Shown piece after piece: positions 30,577 through 39,571 of a stretch of DNA of 64,000 nucleotides; positions within the stretch are counted from its first letter, which is position 1, and every line of letters begins with the position of its first letter. Both the position numbers and the translations under genes were made by a program. The notes below the pieces were generated by a model. That model saw nothing but the letters and a program-made list of their open reading frames with translations. It was not told the DNA's origin and did no database searches. Source of the stretch: Nocardia brasiliensis NBRC 14402 (GTDB lineage: Bacteria; Actinomycetota; Actinomycetes; Mycobacteriales; Mycobacteriaceae); assembly GCF_000308475.2 (NCBI RefSeq), contig NZ_BAFT02000016.1, positions 186,001 to 250,000 of the forward strand, in the 5' to 3' direction.

Positions 30577-30939
30577 GGTCTTTCCGATCGAACAGGGCCT
30601 TCGAGTGGGACAACAGCGACGGTGATCGCTTCCTTCCCGCCGGGCTCTCGGCAGGTTTCGCACAAAACCTGTCGACAACGGGCGGACCGGTGTGTCCCTT
30701 GCTCTCTGGCTTCCTCCATCCCGCAGGTCCCGGTGGGGGCTGCGCGCTAAGCCGAAGACCTTGTCGATCTTCCTATCGAAGGTACCACGAAGTGGAGGCT
30801 TATCCTCCACTTGATTTATGTGGCGTGCGAGACACTGGCACGACACACCGGAAGGTGACTCGGCACAAGCCGTGACGAGGGGCACACTGGGGCTCGGCGG
30901 AGAGTTCGCCGTGAGTCGTAGGAGAGTGGGGTAGTCAGC
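30577..30939 (+). other. 363-bp divergent intergenic region gtrA-like / sepIVA
   Basis: No gene is seen. It holds a 7-bp stem CAGGTTT/AAACCTG at 30652-30671 and a stronger hairpin at 30790-30812. It should carry promoters for both flanking genes. Confidence 0.45.
30790..30812 (+). repeat. Inverted repeat upstream of sepIVA
   Basis: A 9-bp perfect inverted repeat (AAGTGGAGG at 30790-30798, complement 30804-30812) with a CTTAT loop. The dense symmetric arms in AT-richer surroundings could be an operator or a leader hairpin; a terminator is less likely, as no gene ends here. Confidence 0.45.
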
Positions 30940-31686
30940 ATGTACCGCGTATTCGAAGCACTCGACGAGCTGGTCGCCATCGTCGAGGAGGCGCGTGGCA
31001 TCCCGCCGACCCGCAGCTGCATCGTGCCGCGCGGCGACGTGCTCGAATTGCTCGACGACGTGCGCGACGCGTTGCCGGGCGAACTGGACGACGCCCAGGA
31101 TGTGCTCGACATCCGGGACAAGATCGTGTCCGACGCCCGCTCGGCCGCCGACGTGACGGTGACCAGTGCCAACGAGCAGGCCGCGCACACCATCGGCTCG
31201 GCTCGGGAAGAAGCCGACCGCATCCTCGCCGACGCGAAGGCGCACGCCGACCGGATGGTGGCCGAGGCCAGCGCGCACGCCGACCATCTGGTCAACACCG
31301 CACAGGCCGAGGCCGATCGCGTGATCGCCGACGGCAACGCCGAATTCGAGGCCGTCACCAACCGGGCCCGGGTGGAGTCGGAGCGAATGATCGAGGCGGG
31401 CAAGGCTTCTTACGATCGCTCGGTGGCCGACGGGGAAGCGGAGCGGGACCGGCTCGTCTCGCAGACCGAGGTGGTGCGGGCCGCGCACGCCGAATCCGCG
31501 CGGGTGATCGATGCGGCGCACGCCGACGCCGACGCGATGCGCGAGGAATGCGACCACTACGTCGACTCGAAACTCGCCGACTTCGAGGAAACCCTCTCCA
31601 ATACCTTGCGCACGGTCGGCCGCGGCCGCCATCAGCTGCGCTCCGGCGCGGGCGCCCCCGACTACGCCGGCGAATATCGCCGCTAG
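30940..31686 (+). CDS. sepIVA: SepIVA-like septation/polar-growth coiled-coil protein
   Basis: 248 residues. The N-terminus MYRVFEALDELVAIVEEARG and the C-terminal TLRTVGRGRHQLR are hallmarks of mycobacterial SepIVA, a DivIVA-family protein that works in septation and polar envelope growth. Between them is a long Ala/Glu/Asp-rich heptad region (about 65-215) with repeated ADAKAHADRMV-like units, a coiled coil. The next genes (DUF177, rpmF, rnc, mutM) follow the mycobacterial order. Confidence 0.93.
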   Translation: MYRVFEALDELVAIVEEARGIPPTRSCIVPRGDVLELLDDVRDALPGELDDAQDVLDIRDKIVSDARSAADVTVTSANEQAAHTIGSAREEADRILADAKAHADRMVAEASAHADHLVNTAQAEADRVIADGNAEFEAVTNRARVESERMIEAGKASYDRSVADGEAERDRLVSQTEVVRAAHAESARVIDAAHADADAMREECDHYVDSKLADFEETLSNTLRTVGRGRHQLRSGAGAPDYAGEYRR

Positions 31687-31877
31687 CGCAGGCAGTGCCT
31701 GAGTCGAGCTGCTGCCGCGCACGTCTTGGTGCCGCGCGCGCATGTTTTGCGAACGACACGCGCGCGGGATGTGGAAGAACGCGCGCGAAAATCGACCTGC
31801 GCCGATTTGGGCGGACGCCGCTGCTCGCGTACCGTTGAGTGGTTGCCCATTCCCCCCGATTGTGAAGTGAGTTCGTG

Positions 31878-32546
31878 ATGCCCGCCGGTTCCGGTTCTGC
31901 CTCGCGTCCGCGCTCGGCCTCGCGCCGGGAGCCGGACGCGGCTTTCGTGCTGGACGTGCGCAGCCTCGGCCGCCGGCCGGGGACGATGCGTGAACTGCAG
32001 CGCAGCTTCGATACCACCGCGCGGATCGGCCTCGACCTGATCGGCGTCCCGGTGGGTGCGCAGGTGGAGCTCGATCTGCAGTTGCAGGCGGTGTCCGAGG
32101 GTGTGCTGGTGACCGGAGCGGTGCACGCGCCCATCGAAGGCGAGTGCTCGCGCTGCCTCGAACCGTTCACCGATCACATCGATCTGCACCTCACCGAGCT
32201 GTTCGCCTACCCGGACAGCACCACCGAGCAGACCACCGACGACGACGAGGTCTACCGCATGGTGGACGACACCATCGACCTCGAACCGGTGATCATCGAC
32301 GCGATCGGGCTGGAACTGCCGCTGCAGCCGCTGTGCACCCCGGACTGTGCCGGACTATGCGCGGAATGCGGCGTACGGATGGCGATTGCGGGTTCTGCGC
32401 ACTCGCATGAGATACTTGACCCTCGCTGGGCCGGGCTGGCGAAGTTCGCCACCGAATCGCCCGGTAACGGCAGCCCCGAACCGGGTGCGGCCACAGCAAC
32501 AGACCACTCAGCCGATATGGTAAGCAATAGGACAGAGGAGAAGTAG
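31878..32546 (+). CDS. DUF177/YceD family protein
   Basis: About 222 residues. It shows the DUF177 pattern: [11 protein letters not shown] near the N-terminus, CSRCLEPF, and a C-terminal [13 protein letters not shown] cluster that may bind zinc. In bacteria and plastids this family is linked to 23S rRNA processing and 50S assembly, and it nearly always precedes rpmF, as here (2-bp gap). A GTG at 31875 is an equally possible start. A Ser/Ala-rich tail after residue 190 is extra. Confidence 0.9.
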   Translation: MPAGSGSASRPRSASRREPDAAFVLDVRSLGRRPGTMRELQRSFDTTARIGLDLIGVPVGAQVELDLQLQAVSEGVLVTGAVHAPIEGECSRCLEPFTDHIDLHLTELFAYPDSTTEQTTDDDEVYRMVDDTIDLEPVIIDAIGLELPLQPLCTPDCAGLCAECGVRMAIAGSAHSHEILDPRWAGLAKFATESPGNGSPEPGAATATDHSADMVSNRTEEK

Positions 32547-32548
32547 TC

Positions 32549-32731
32549 GTGGCCGTTCCCAAGCGCCGGATGTCCCGTTCCAACACCAGGTCGCGGCGCA
32601 GCCAGTGGAAGGCCACCGCGCCGACCCTGATCACCTGCCCGAACCGCGCCTGCGGTGAGAAGACCCTGCCGCACATCGCGTGCCCGTCCTGCGGCACCTA
32701 CAAGGGTCGCCAGGTCACCGCTGCTGTCTGA
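32549..32731 (+). CDS. rpmF: 50S ribosomal protein L32, zinc-binding form
   Basis: 60 residues, complete. It begins [20 protein letters not shown] and keeps four cysteines (CPNRAC and CPSCG), the zinc-ribbon form. The GTG start has AGAGGAG upstream. It is 2 bp after the DUF177 gene and 22 bp before rnc. Confidence 0.96.
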   Translation: MAVPKRRMSRSNTRSRRSQWKATAPTLITCPNRACGEKTLPHIACPSCGTYKGRQVTAAV

Positions 32732-32753
32732 CAGTTCGACCTGTCGTATCGAC

Positions 32754-33467
32754 GTGACTGATGAACCAGACTCGTCCGGTGCGCACGCGAGCCTGCTCGC
32801 GGCGCTCGGCGTCGAGGTGCAGCCGGAGTTGCTGCGCCTGGCGCTGACGCACCGGTCCTACGCATACGAGAACGGCGGGCTGCCGACCAACGAGCGCCTG
32901 GAGTTCCTCGGCGATTCCGTCCTCGGACTGAGCATCACCGAGCGGCTGTATCACGAGCACCCGGACAAGTCCGAGGGTGAGCTGGCGAAGCTGCGCGCGA
33001 GCGTGGTGAACATGCACGCGCTCGCCGAGGTGGCTCGTCAGCTCGGCGCGGGTGGTCTCGGTGCGCACCTGCTGCTCGGCAAGGGCGAAGAGCTCACCGG
33101 CGGCCGGGACAAGCCGAGCATCCTCGCCGACGGGATGGAGTCGCTGCTCGGTGCGGTGCACCTGGAGCACGGCATCGATGTCGCGCGCGCGGTGGTGTTG
33201 CGCCTGTTCGCCGACCTGCTCGAGCGCGGTCCCCGCATGGGAGCCGGGCTCGACTGGAAGACGAGCCTGCAGGAGCTCACCGCGGAGCGCGGTCTCGGCG
33301 TGCCCAGCTACGAGATCACCTCGACCGGTCCCGATCACGACAAGGAATTCACCGCGACCACGATGATCGGCGGCCAGGCCTACGGCCAGGGCGTCGGCCG
33401 ATCGAAGAAGGAAGCCGAGCAGAAGGCCGCGGGCACCGCCTACCAGGCGCTGACCGCCGAAGCCTGA
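32754..33467 (+). CDS. rnc: Ribonuclease III
   Basis: 237 residues. RNase III cleaves double-stranded RNA, including rRNA precursors. The signature [13 protein letters not shown] and the second acidic site in [16 protein letters not shown] are intact; a double-stranded-RNA-binding domain follows (about 160-235; [19 protein letters not shown]). GTG 32754 removes a spurious extension overlapping rpmF. mutM follows by 2 bp. Confidence 0.96.
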   Translation: MTDEPDSSGAHASLLAALGVEVQPELLRLALTHRSYAYENGGLPTNERLEFLGDSVLGLSITERLYHEHPDKSEGELAKLRASVVNMHALAEVARQLGAGGLGAHLLLGKGEELTGGRDKPSILADGMESLLGAVHLEHGIDVARAVVLRLFADLLERGPRMGAGLDWKTSLQELTAERGLGVPSYEITSTGPDHDKEFTATTMIGGQAYGQGVGRSKKEAEQKAAGTAYQALTAEA

Positions 33468-33469
33468 CC

Positions 33470-34330
33470 GTGCCCGAACTTCCCGAGGTCGAGGTCGTCC
33501 GGCGCGGTATCGCCGAACACGTGGTCGGCCGGGTCATCGACTCGGTCGCGATCACCCATCCCCGCTCGGTGCGCCGTCATCTCGAAGGCGCCGCCGATCT
33601 CGCCGCACGGCTGGCCGGACTGAAGGTCCAGTCCGCCGAGCGGCGGGGCAAATTCCTCTGGCTCACCTTCGACGAGCCGGACACGTCCCTGGTCGTGCAC
33701 CTGGGGATGAGCGGGCAGATGCTGGTGCAACCCGCCGACGCGCCGCTGGAGAAGCACGCGCACATCCGGGCCACCCTGCACGACGGCACCCAATTGCGGT
33801 TCGTCGATCAGCGCACCTTCGGCGGCTGGGCGCTCGCGCCGCTGGTCGAGGTGGACGGCACGCTCGTGCCGGAACCGGTCGCGCACATCGCCCGTGACCC
33901 GCTGGACCCGCGCTTCGACGTCGAGTCCGTGGTGCGCGCGATCCGCGCCAAACAGACCGAGATCAAACGTGTGCTGCTCGATCAGAGCGTGATCTCCGGC
34001 ATCGGCAACATCTACGCCGACGAATCCCTGTGGCGCGCAAAGCTGCACGGCACCCGCCTCGCTTCCGGCCTGTCCCGCCCCGTGCTGCGCGGCCTGCTCG
34101 CCGATGTCGGCGCGGTGATGGGGGAGGCGCTCGCCGCGGGTGGCACCTCGTTCGACGCGCTGTATGTGAACGTCAACGGACAGTCCGGCTATTTCGAGCG
34201 TTCCCTCGCCGTGTACGGGCGCGAGGACGAGCCGTGCCGCCGCTGCGGGGCCGCGATCCAGCGGGAGAAGTTCATGAATCGTTCCTCCTATTCTTGCCCG
34301 CGGTGCCAGACGAAGCCTCGCCCTCGTTAG
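33470..34330 (+). CDS. mutM: Formamidopyrimidine-DNA glycosylase
   Basis: 286 residues. MutM (Fpg) removes 8-oxoguanine and formamidopyrimidines and nicks the strand. The N-terminal PELPEVE gives the catalytic proline and glutamate. The beta-hairpin lysine lies in RRGKFLWL, the helix-two-turn-helix in [14 protein letters not shown], and the C-terminal zinc finger has CRRCG and CPRCQ. The GTG start is fixed by the conserved MPELPEVE. Confidence 0.97.
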   Translation: MPELPEVEVVRRGIAEHVVGRVIDSVAITHPRSVRRHLEGAADLAARLAGLKVQSAERRGKFLWLTFDEPDTSLVVHLGMSGQMLVQPADAPLEKHAHIRATLHDGTQLRFVDQRTFGGWALAPLVEVDGTLVPEPVAHIARDPLDPRFDVESVVRAIRAKQTEIKRVLLDQSVISGIGNIYADESLWRAKLHGTRLASGLSRPVLRGLLADVGAVMGEALAAGGTSFDALYVNVNGQSGYFERSLAVYGREDEPCRRCGAAIQREKFMNRSSYSCPRCQTKPRPR

Positions 34331-34390
34331 GGAGCACGAGCTACCTTTCTTGTAGGCGGTCCGGGTGTCGGGGCCGTGGAGGAAGGACAT

Positions 34391-34972
34391 ATGCGCAAGC
34401 TCACGTACTACGTAGCGTCGACCATCGACGGATTCATCGCCACCGATGACGGGTCGGTCGATTTCTTCCCGGTCGGCGGCGACCACGGCCCTGCGATCAC
34501 CGCGCAGTACCCCGAGACGCTGCCGACCAAGGTGCGCGAGTCGCTCGGCATCGATAAGCGCAACCGCTATTTCGACACCGTGCTGATGGGTCGCAAGACG
34601 CACGATTTCGGCGTGCGCACGGGTACGTCGAGCCCGTATTCGCATCTGAAACAGTACGTGGTGTCGACGACGCTGCCAGAGGATCCCGACCCGGACGTCG
34701 AGTTGATCGCCGCGGATCCGCTGGCGAAGGTGCGCGAGCTCAAGCGCGAACCCGGACTGGGCATCTGGTTGTGCGGCGGCGGTGAACTCGCCCAGGTGTT
34801 GCTGCCGGAGATCGATCAGATCTTCCTCAAGTTGTACCCGGTACTGCTCGGGCACGGCCGGTCGCTGTTCGGCACCGGTCCACGGCTGCCCGACGCGGCC
34901 CGGTTCCGGGTGATCACCAGCCGTGTCTTCGAGGACGGAGTGGCGTTCATGAAGTACAGCAGGATTCGTTAA
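34391..34972 (+). CDS. Dihydrofolate reductase-like / RibD C-terminal family protein
   Basis: 193 residues. KLTYYVASTIDGFIATDDGSVDFF and VLMGRKTHDFG are the DHFR/RibD-C fold signatures; IWLCGGGELAQVLLPEIDQIFL binds the nucleotide. Members are NADPH-dependent reductases, rarely true folate enzymes; the substrate here is unknown. GAGGAAGGAC lies right before the ATG. The next gene follows by 5 bp. Confidence 0.87.
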   Translation: MRKLTYYVASTIDGFIATDDGSVDFFPVGGDHGPAITAQYPETLPTKVRESLGIDKRNRYFDTVLMGRKTHDFGVRTGTSSPYSHLKQYVVSTTLPEDPDPDVELIAADPLAKVRELKREPGLGIWLCGGGELAQVLLPEIDQIFLKLYPVLLGHGRSLFGTGPRLPDAARFRVITSRVFEDGVAFMKYSRIR

Positions 34973-34977
34973 CCGCG

Positions 34978-36039
34978 GTGGCGGAAGACGATTCGAGCGC
35001 GACCGGCCCGGCGGCGACGCCGGGCCCGGTCGAGGTGCTGCGCGAAATCGGCTTCTGGCTGGAACGCGCGCGGGCCGAGACCTATCGGGTGAAGGCCTAC
35101 CGCAAGGCCGCCGATATCGTGGCGGGACTGTCCGCGGCGGAACGCGCGGCACACCAGGCGGCGCACAGCTGGCGGGAGATCCCCGGGATCGGCCCGAAAA
35201 CCGCGGCGGTGATCGAACAGGCGTCGGCCGGCGTGCTGCCGCAGTATCTGATCGATCAGCGCAACGCCGCGAAGCCGATCGGCGCGCCCGGTAAGGCGCT
35301 GCGCACCCGCCTGCGCGGCGATCTGCACACCCATTCGGATTGGTCCGACGGTGGCAGCCCGATCGCGGAGATGATGGGCGTCGCCGCCGCGCTCGGGCAC
35401 GAATACTGTGCGCTGACCGATCATTCGCCCCGGCTGACCGTGGCGAACGGCCTGTCCGCGAGCCGGTTGCGCAAGCAGTTGGACGTCGTCGCCGAACTGA
35501 ACGAGCGGATGGCGCCGTTCCGCATCCTGACCGGCATCGAGGTGGACATCCTCGACGACGGCACCCTGGATCAGCAGGCCGATCTGCTCGCCGAACTCGA
35601 TATCGTGGTGGCGAGCGTGCATTCGCACCTGCGCGCGGACAGCGCGACGATGACCAAGCGGATGGTCTACGCGGTCGCCAATCCCAATGTGGACGTGCTC
35701 GGGCATTGCACGGGCAGGCTGGTCACCGGTGGTCGCGGCACCCGGCCGGAGTCGAGCTTCGACGCCGAGGTGGTGTTCGAGGCGTGCCGCAAGTTCGGCA
35801 CCGCCGTCGAGATCAACAGCAGGCCCGAACGACGCGATCCCCCTTCGCGTTTGATGCGGCTGGCGCTCGAGATGGATTGCCTGTTCGCCATCGATACCGA
35901 CGCGCACGCGCCCGGTCAGCTGGATTGGCAGGGCTACGGCTGCGAACGCGCGGTGGCCAATGATGTTCCGGCCGAACGCGTGATCAACACCTGGCCGCTG
36001 GCCGAGCTGCTGGCCTGGACGGCGACCGCCGAAGTTTGA
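34978..36039 (+). CDS. PHP-domain phosphoesterase with helix-hairpin-helix
   Basis: 353 residues. Residues about 15-90 are a PolX-like 8-kDa/HhH segment (AYRKAADIVAGL, IPGIGPKTAAVIEQA). From about 118 a PHP domain follows with metal ligands DLHTHSDWSDGG, ALTDHSPRL, GIEVDIL, SVHSHL and DTDAH. The polymerase palm of full PolX is absent. It could be a DNA-end 3'-phosphoesterase or nuclease. It is translated 5 bp after the reductase gene. Confidence 0.88.
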   Translation: MAEDDSSATGPAATPGPVEVLREIGFWLERARAETYRVKAYRKAADIVAGLSAAERAAHQAAHSWREIPGIGPKTAAVIEQASAGVLPQYLIDQRNAAKPIGAPGKALRTRLRGDLHTHSDWSDGGSPIAEMMGVAAALGHEYCALTDHSPRLTVANGLSASRLRKQLDVVAELNERMAPFRILTGIEVDILDDGTLDQQADLLAELDIVVASVHSHLRADSATMTKRMVYAVANPNVDVLGHCTGRLVTGGRGTRPESSFDAEVVFEACRKFGTAVEINSRPERRDPPSRLMRLALEMDCLFAIDTDAHAPGQLDWQGYGCERAVANDVPAERVINTWPLAELLAWTATAEV

Positions 36040-36135
36040 TGGCCGCCGGATCGTGAATTGTGCGGGAACGCGTCACACTCGCGGCCGCTGTCTCGTCCAT
36101 CTGTTGTACGAGGACATCGAGGAAAGGACGTCACC

Positions 36136-36576
36136 GTGGCACGGATGAAGCTCGCAGAGGTCGCCCCCGAGTACTACAAGGCGTGGTTCGAGGCGGAGAA
36201 GGCGATCCGGCGCGGTCCGCTGAATCCGGTGGTGCGCGAGCTGGTGAAGATTCGCGCGTCCCAGATCAACGGCTGCGTGTACTGCATCGACCTGCACACC
36301 ACCGATGCGCGCCTGGCGGGGGAGACCGAGAAGCGGATCTACCAGCTCGACGCCTGGCGCGAGTCCGCGCTCTACGACGACACCGAGCGGGCCGCCCTCG
36401 CCTACGCGGAGGCGGTCACGAAACTCGGCGAACACGGTGTGAGCGACGAGATCTGGGCCGAGGTCGAGAAACATTTCGACGAGGGCGCGCGGGCCGGGCT
36501 GGTCGCGGTCACCGCGATGATCAACCTGTGGAACCGGATCGGGGTCCCGCTGCGGATGCAGCCCGAGGTCGGCTGA
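36136..36576 (+). CDS. Carboxymuconolactone decarboxylase/AhpD-like peroxidase
   Basis: 146 residues. The AhpD redox core CVYCIDLHTTDARLAG (CxxCxxxH) lies near residue 50, after KIRASQING. Such proteins act as alkylhydroperoxidases with a thiol cofactor. GTG 36136 is set by GGAAAGG at 36121-36127, although an in-frame ATG lies three codons on and a longer start exists at 36058. Confidence 0.9.
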   Translation: MARMKLAEVAPEYYKAWFEAEKAIRRGPLNPVVRELVKIRASQINGCVYCIDLHTTDARLAGETEKRIYQLDAWRESALYDDTERAALAYAEAVTKLGEHGVSDEIWAEVEKHFDEGARAGLVAVTAMINLWNRIGVPLRMQPEVG

Positions 36577-36580
36577 GGCG

Positions 36581-36615
36581 CCGTGCGTGGGCGCCGGGCC
36601 GGTGCCCACGCACGG
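36581..36615 (+). terminator. Terminator between AhpD-like gene and small membrane protein gene
   Basis: A 12-bp perfect stem (CCGTGCGTGGGC at 36581-36592, complement 36604-36615) with an 11-nt loop sits 4 bp past the plus-strand stop and 1 bp from the minus-strand stop. T-rich sequence follows on the plus strand. Confidence 0.75.
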
Positions 36616-36616
36616 T

Positions 36617-36904
36617 TCACTCTTTCGGCGGCAGGAACGGCCGGGAGAAGTAGTCCTCGACCGGTAGCGGGCCGGTGTAGCGGCGGCACGGGCACTGCAC
36701 CCACTCCCACACCGAAGGCGCGACGGAACGGCGTAACTCGGTGTGGCACTCACCATTCGGATCGTGCACCGACAGATCGTGGCCGCAGCCGCACTGCGCG
36801 GCGCTCTTCGTCTTGCCGAACGCCGCGCGGTGGCCGTAGCGCCCGATCGCCCAGCCGACGCCGGCGATCCCGGCGCCGACGGCCAGGGTGATGGGATCGA
36901 ACAT
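36617..36904 (-). CDS. Small Cys-rich membrane-anchored protein
   Basis: 95 residues, not recognised. One N-terminal helix (FDPITLAVGAGIAGVGWAI) is followed by a basic stretch and a cluster of cysteines and histidines: CGCGHDLSVHDPNGECH and later CPCRRY. This spacing looks like a small zinc site on the cytoplasmic side. ATG 36904 is used; a longer frame lacks support. A 12-bp palindrome lies 10 bp upstream. Confidence 0.7.
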   Translation of the reverse strand: MFDPITLAVGAGIAGVGWAIGRYGHRAAFGKTKSAAQCGCGHDLSVHDPNGECHTELRRSVAPSVWEWVQCPCRRYTGPLPVEDYFSRPFLPPKE

Positions 36905-36914
36905 GAACACATTG

Positions 36915-36926
36915 TACGTATACGTA
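36915..36926. promoter_or_regulatory. Palindrome TACGTATACGTA between divergent genes
   Basis: A perfect 12-bp palindrome in the 74-bp gap between the Cys-rich membrane protein gene and the winged-helix protein gene. AT-rich symmetric sites of this type in divergent gaps are typical operators. The binding protein is unknown. Confidence 0.45.
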
Positions 36927-36978
36927 TGCCCGCCGGAATCGGCCCGATGTGTCGGTGCCATCGGCGAAGATGGCAGGC

Positions 36979-38067
36979 ATGACGGAACTATCGCTGCGTG
37001 AGCTGAACCGAACCCTGCTGGTGCGTCAGATGCTGGCACAGCGGGTCGCGATGACACCGTTGGAGCTCGTCCGGCATCTCGTCGCGGTTCAAGGGCAGGA
37101 ACCCAATTGGCCCTATGTGGGCCTGTGGTCCCGGCTTACCGATTTCCGGCACGACGATCTGGCTGCCTTACTGCGAGAACGAAAACTGGTGCGGTCCACC
37201 ATGATCCGCCGCACTGTGCACCTGGCCGACGTGGACGACTTCCGCTGGCTGCGCCCCACGGTGCGCCCGATCGTGCACGCCGCGTTGCAGGCGCCGTACT
37301 ACCGCGACGAGATCGAGGGTATGGATCTCGCCGAACTCGCCGTCGCGGGAAGGGAATTGCTGTCCGGCCAGATCCTGTCGCGCACCGAGCTGGGCCGCCT
37401 GCTCGCCGAACGCTTCCCGGATCGGCACGCGCGCAGGCTCGCCGAGGCGGCGGAACTGCTGGTGCCGATGGTGCACAGCCCGGTGACCGGGGCCTGGGGC
37501 AAATGGCGCAACCGGTCGGTGACGGTCGCGCTCGCCGACGAGTGGATCGGGGTGCCGATGTCGACCGAGCCGCACGCGCAGACCTTGATCCTGCGGTACC
37601 TGGCGGCGTTCGGTCCCGCCACGGTGGCCGATATGCAGGCGTGGGCGGGGGTGACCAAGCTCGCCGAGGTGGTGGACGAGATGCGTTCGAGCCTGCGGGT
37701 TTTCACCGACGACCAGCATCGCGTGCTGTTCGACCTGCCCGACGCGCCGCTGGCCGATCCGGGCCTGCCGATGCCCGTGCGCTTCCTGCCCGCCTTCGAC
37801 AACGCGCTGCTCGGGCACAAGGACCGGCGCCGGATCATCAGCGAGGAGGATCGGCAACGGATCGCCAAGGAGGCCTCCGGCGGGGTGCCGATGTACCTGG
37901 TCGACGGTTTCGTGCACGGCCGATGGGCGTTGGAGGACAGCACCATTCGGGTCACGCCCTGGCACCCGCTGTCTGCAGCCGACGAGTCCGCCCTGCGCGC
38001 CGAGGCCGAGCGCCTGCTCGGATTCGTCGCCTCCGGTCAGGACGGAAAGATCATCATCGAGGGCTGA
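36979..38067 (+). CDS. Winged-helix DNA-binding domain protein (HTH_42 family)
   Basis: About 362 residues. LSLRELNRTLLVRQMLAQR at the N-terminus, VRSTMIRRTVHL, and a C-terminal VDGFVHGRWAL are characteristic of the actinobacterial winged-helix family formerly DUF1006. Relatives (AlkX/YcaQ-like) include DNA glycosylases for crosslinks and alkylated bases, so a repair role is possible. ATG 36979 is chosen; 36970 and 36949 are in frame. Confidence 0.85.
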   Translation: MTELSLRELNRTLLVRQMLAQRVAMTPLELVRHLVAVQGQEPNWPYVGLWSRLTDFRHDDLAALLRERKLVRSTMIRRTVHLADVDDFRWLRPTVRPIVHAALQAPYYRDEIEGMDLAELAVAGRELLSGQILSRTELGRLLAERFPDRHARRLAEAAELLVPMVHSPVTGAWGKWRNRSVTVALADEWIGVPMSTEPHAQTLILRYLAAFGPATVADMQAWAGVTKLAEVVDEMRSSLRVFTDDQHRVLFDLPDAPLADPGLPMPVRFLPAFDNALLGHKDRRRIISEEDRQRIAKEASGGVPMYLVDGFVHGRWALEDSTIRVTPWHPLSAADESALRAEAERLLGFVASGQDGKIIIEG

Positions 38068-38092
38068 CCCGAGGGCGCGGAGCCGGGTGGGA

Positions 38093-38320
38093 CTACTCGG
38101 GCAAGGGCGCGGCCTGGTCGGCGAAGTGCAGGCCGCGCAGGGCCAGTTCCTCTTCGAGGATTCGGATCGCCTTCGGGCCGACGCCGTGGATGCGCAGCAG
38201 GTCCTTCGCCGTCACCGCGGTGAGCTGGTCGTAGCGGGTGTACCCGTGCGCGGCCAGCTCGCGGTTGGCGACCTTGCCCATCCGGTGCGGAAACTCTGCC
38301 GCCGACGTTTGCTCCGCCAT
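38093..38320 (-). CDS. Small helix-hairpin-helix protein
   Basis: 75 residues. One HhH-like unit is visible (TAVTAKDLLRIHGVGPKAIRILEEEL) after a helical lead AANRELAAHGY-like segment. The arrangement resembles the RNA polymerase alpha C-terminal fold seen in small DNA-binding proteins of actinobacteria. GGGAGG precedes the ATG by 5 nt. It ends 25 bp from the winged-helix gene and diverges from the SDR gene. Confidence 0.8.
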   Translation of the reverse strand: MAEQTSAAEFPHRMGKVANRELAAHGYTRYDQLTAVTAKDLLRIHGVGPKAIRILEEELALRGLHFADQAAPLPE

Positions 38321-38499
38321 CACGACCTCCCGTGCGTTGTGATTCCTCGGATAGGCGCACGCTAGCAACACCCACCGACACGGTGCCGGGCGATCGAGGC
38401 ATGACGAAAGTCTGACGGTGCGGCGTGGAGCACCCGCCGCGGCGCGTTCACCAGGCACGATCGGTCCATGACACGAATTGCACGGCCAGGAGATCCGGC

Positions 38500-39567
38500 G
38501 TGACCGGCATGCGGGTGTTGCTGACCGGCGCGGCCGGATTCATCGGTGCGCATATCCGTCACGCGCTGGCCGCCGCCGGGCACGAGGTGGTCTCGGTCGA
38601 CCTGATGATCCCGGCGGCGCACGGGCCGGCCGCCGCGGTGCCCGAGGGCGTCCGGCAGGTGGATGTCCGGGACGGGGAGGCCCTCGATGCGCTGCTGCAC
38701 GACGTCGACGTCGTCTGCCATCAGGCCGCGGTGGTCGGTGCCGGCGTGAGCGCCCAGGATGCGCCCGCCTACGCGAGTCACAACGACTTCGGCACGGCGG
38801 TCCTGCTGGCGGCGATGGATCGGGCCGGGTGCCGCAGGCTGGTGCTCGCGTCGTCGATGGTCGTGTACGGCGAGGGGCACTACCGCGGCGCGCGGTGCGG
38901 GCCGGTGCAGGTCGGCGTCCGCCGCCCGGCGGATCTCGCGGCGGGGATGTTCGAGCACCGCTGTCCGGCGACCGGCGAGGTCCTCGGCTGGGAAACGGTC
39001 CGCGAGGACGCGCCGCTGCGGCCGCGCAGCCTGTACGCGGCAAGCAAACTCGCGCAAGAGAACTACGCCGCCGCGTGGGCGGCGGTGACCGGATCGACGG
39101 TGACCGCACTGCGTTATCACAATGTATACGGTGCCGATATGCCCAGGGACACACCGTATTCCGGGGTCGCCGCGATCTTCCGGTCGTCGCTCGAGGCCGG
39201 GCAGTCGCCGCAGGTCTTCGAGGACGGCCGGCAGGCAAGGGATTTCGTGCACGTCACCGATATCGCCGCGGCGAACCTCGCGGCCGTCGAGCAGCCGCTG
39301 TCCGGCTTCGTCGCGCTCAATGTCTCTTCCGGCCACCCGATCACCATCGGCGAGGTGGCGCAGACCTTGGCCGCGGCGCGCGGCGGCCCGGACCCGGTGG
39401 TGACGGGCCGCTATCGGGCCGGCGACGTGCGGCATATCGTCGCCGATCCCGAACAGGCCAGGCGCGTCCTGGGTTTCGTCGCACAGGTGGATCCGGTGGC
39501 CGGTCTCACCGAGTTCGCGTTCGCCCCGCTGCGCGACAGCGCGGGGATGTGCGCACCGACCCTGTGA
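38500..39567 (+). CDS. NAD-dependent epimerase/dehydratase (SDR)
   Basis: 355 residues, extended SDR. The cofactor motif is GAAGFIGAHI and the catalytic YAASK follows at about residue 195. The serine partner lies in LASSMVVYGEGHY. It also has NVYGADMPRDTPYSGVAAIF and GRQARDFVHV, as in UDP-glucose 4-epimerase-like enzymes. A short insert with HRCPATGEVLGWE sits before the catalytic tyrosine; it looks metal-binding. GTG 38500 has AGGAG at 38488-38492. It ends 4 bp from the convergent histidine kinase gene and begins the glycoconjugate-like block. Confidence 0.88.
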   Translation: MTGMRVLLTGAAGFIGAHIRHALAAAGHEVVSVDLMIPAAHGPAAAVPEGVRQVDVRDGEALDALLHDVDVVCHQAAVVGAGVSAQDAPAYASHNDFGTAVLLAAMDRAGCRRLVLASSMVVYGEGHYRGARCGPVQVGVRRPADLAAGMFEHRCPATGEVLGWETVREDAPLRPRSLYAASKLAQENYAAAWAAVTGSTVTALRYHNVYGADMPRDTPYSGVAAIFRSSLEAGQSPQVFEDGRQARDFVHVTDIAAANLAAVEQPLSGFVALNVSSGHPITIGEVAQTLAAARGGPDPVVTGRYRAGDVRHIVADPEQARRVLGFVAQVDPVAGLTEFAFAPLRDSAGMCAPTL

Positions 39568-39571
39568 GCGG

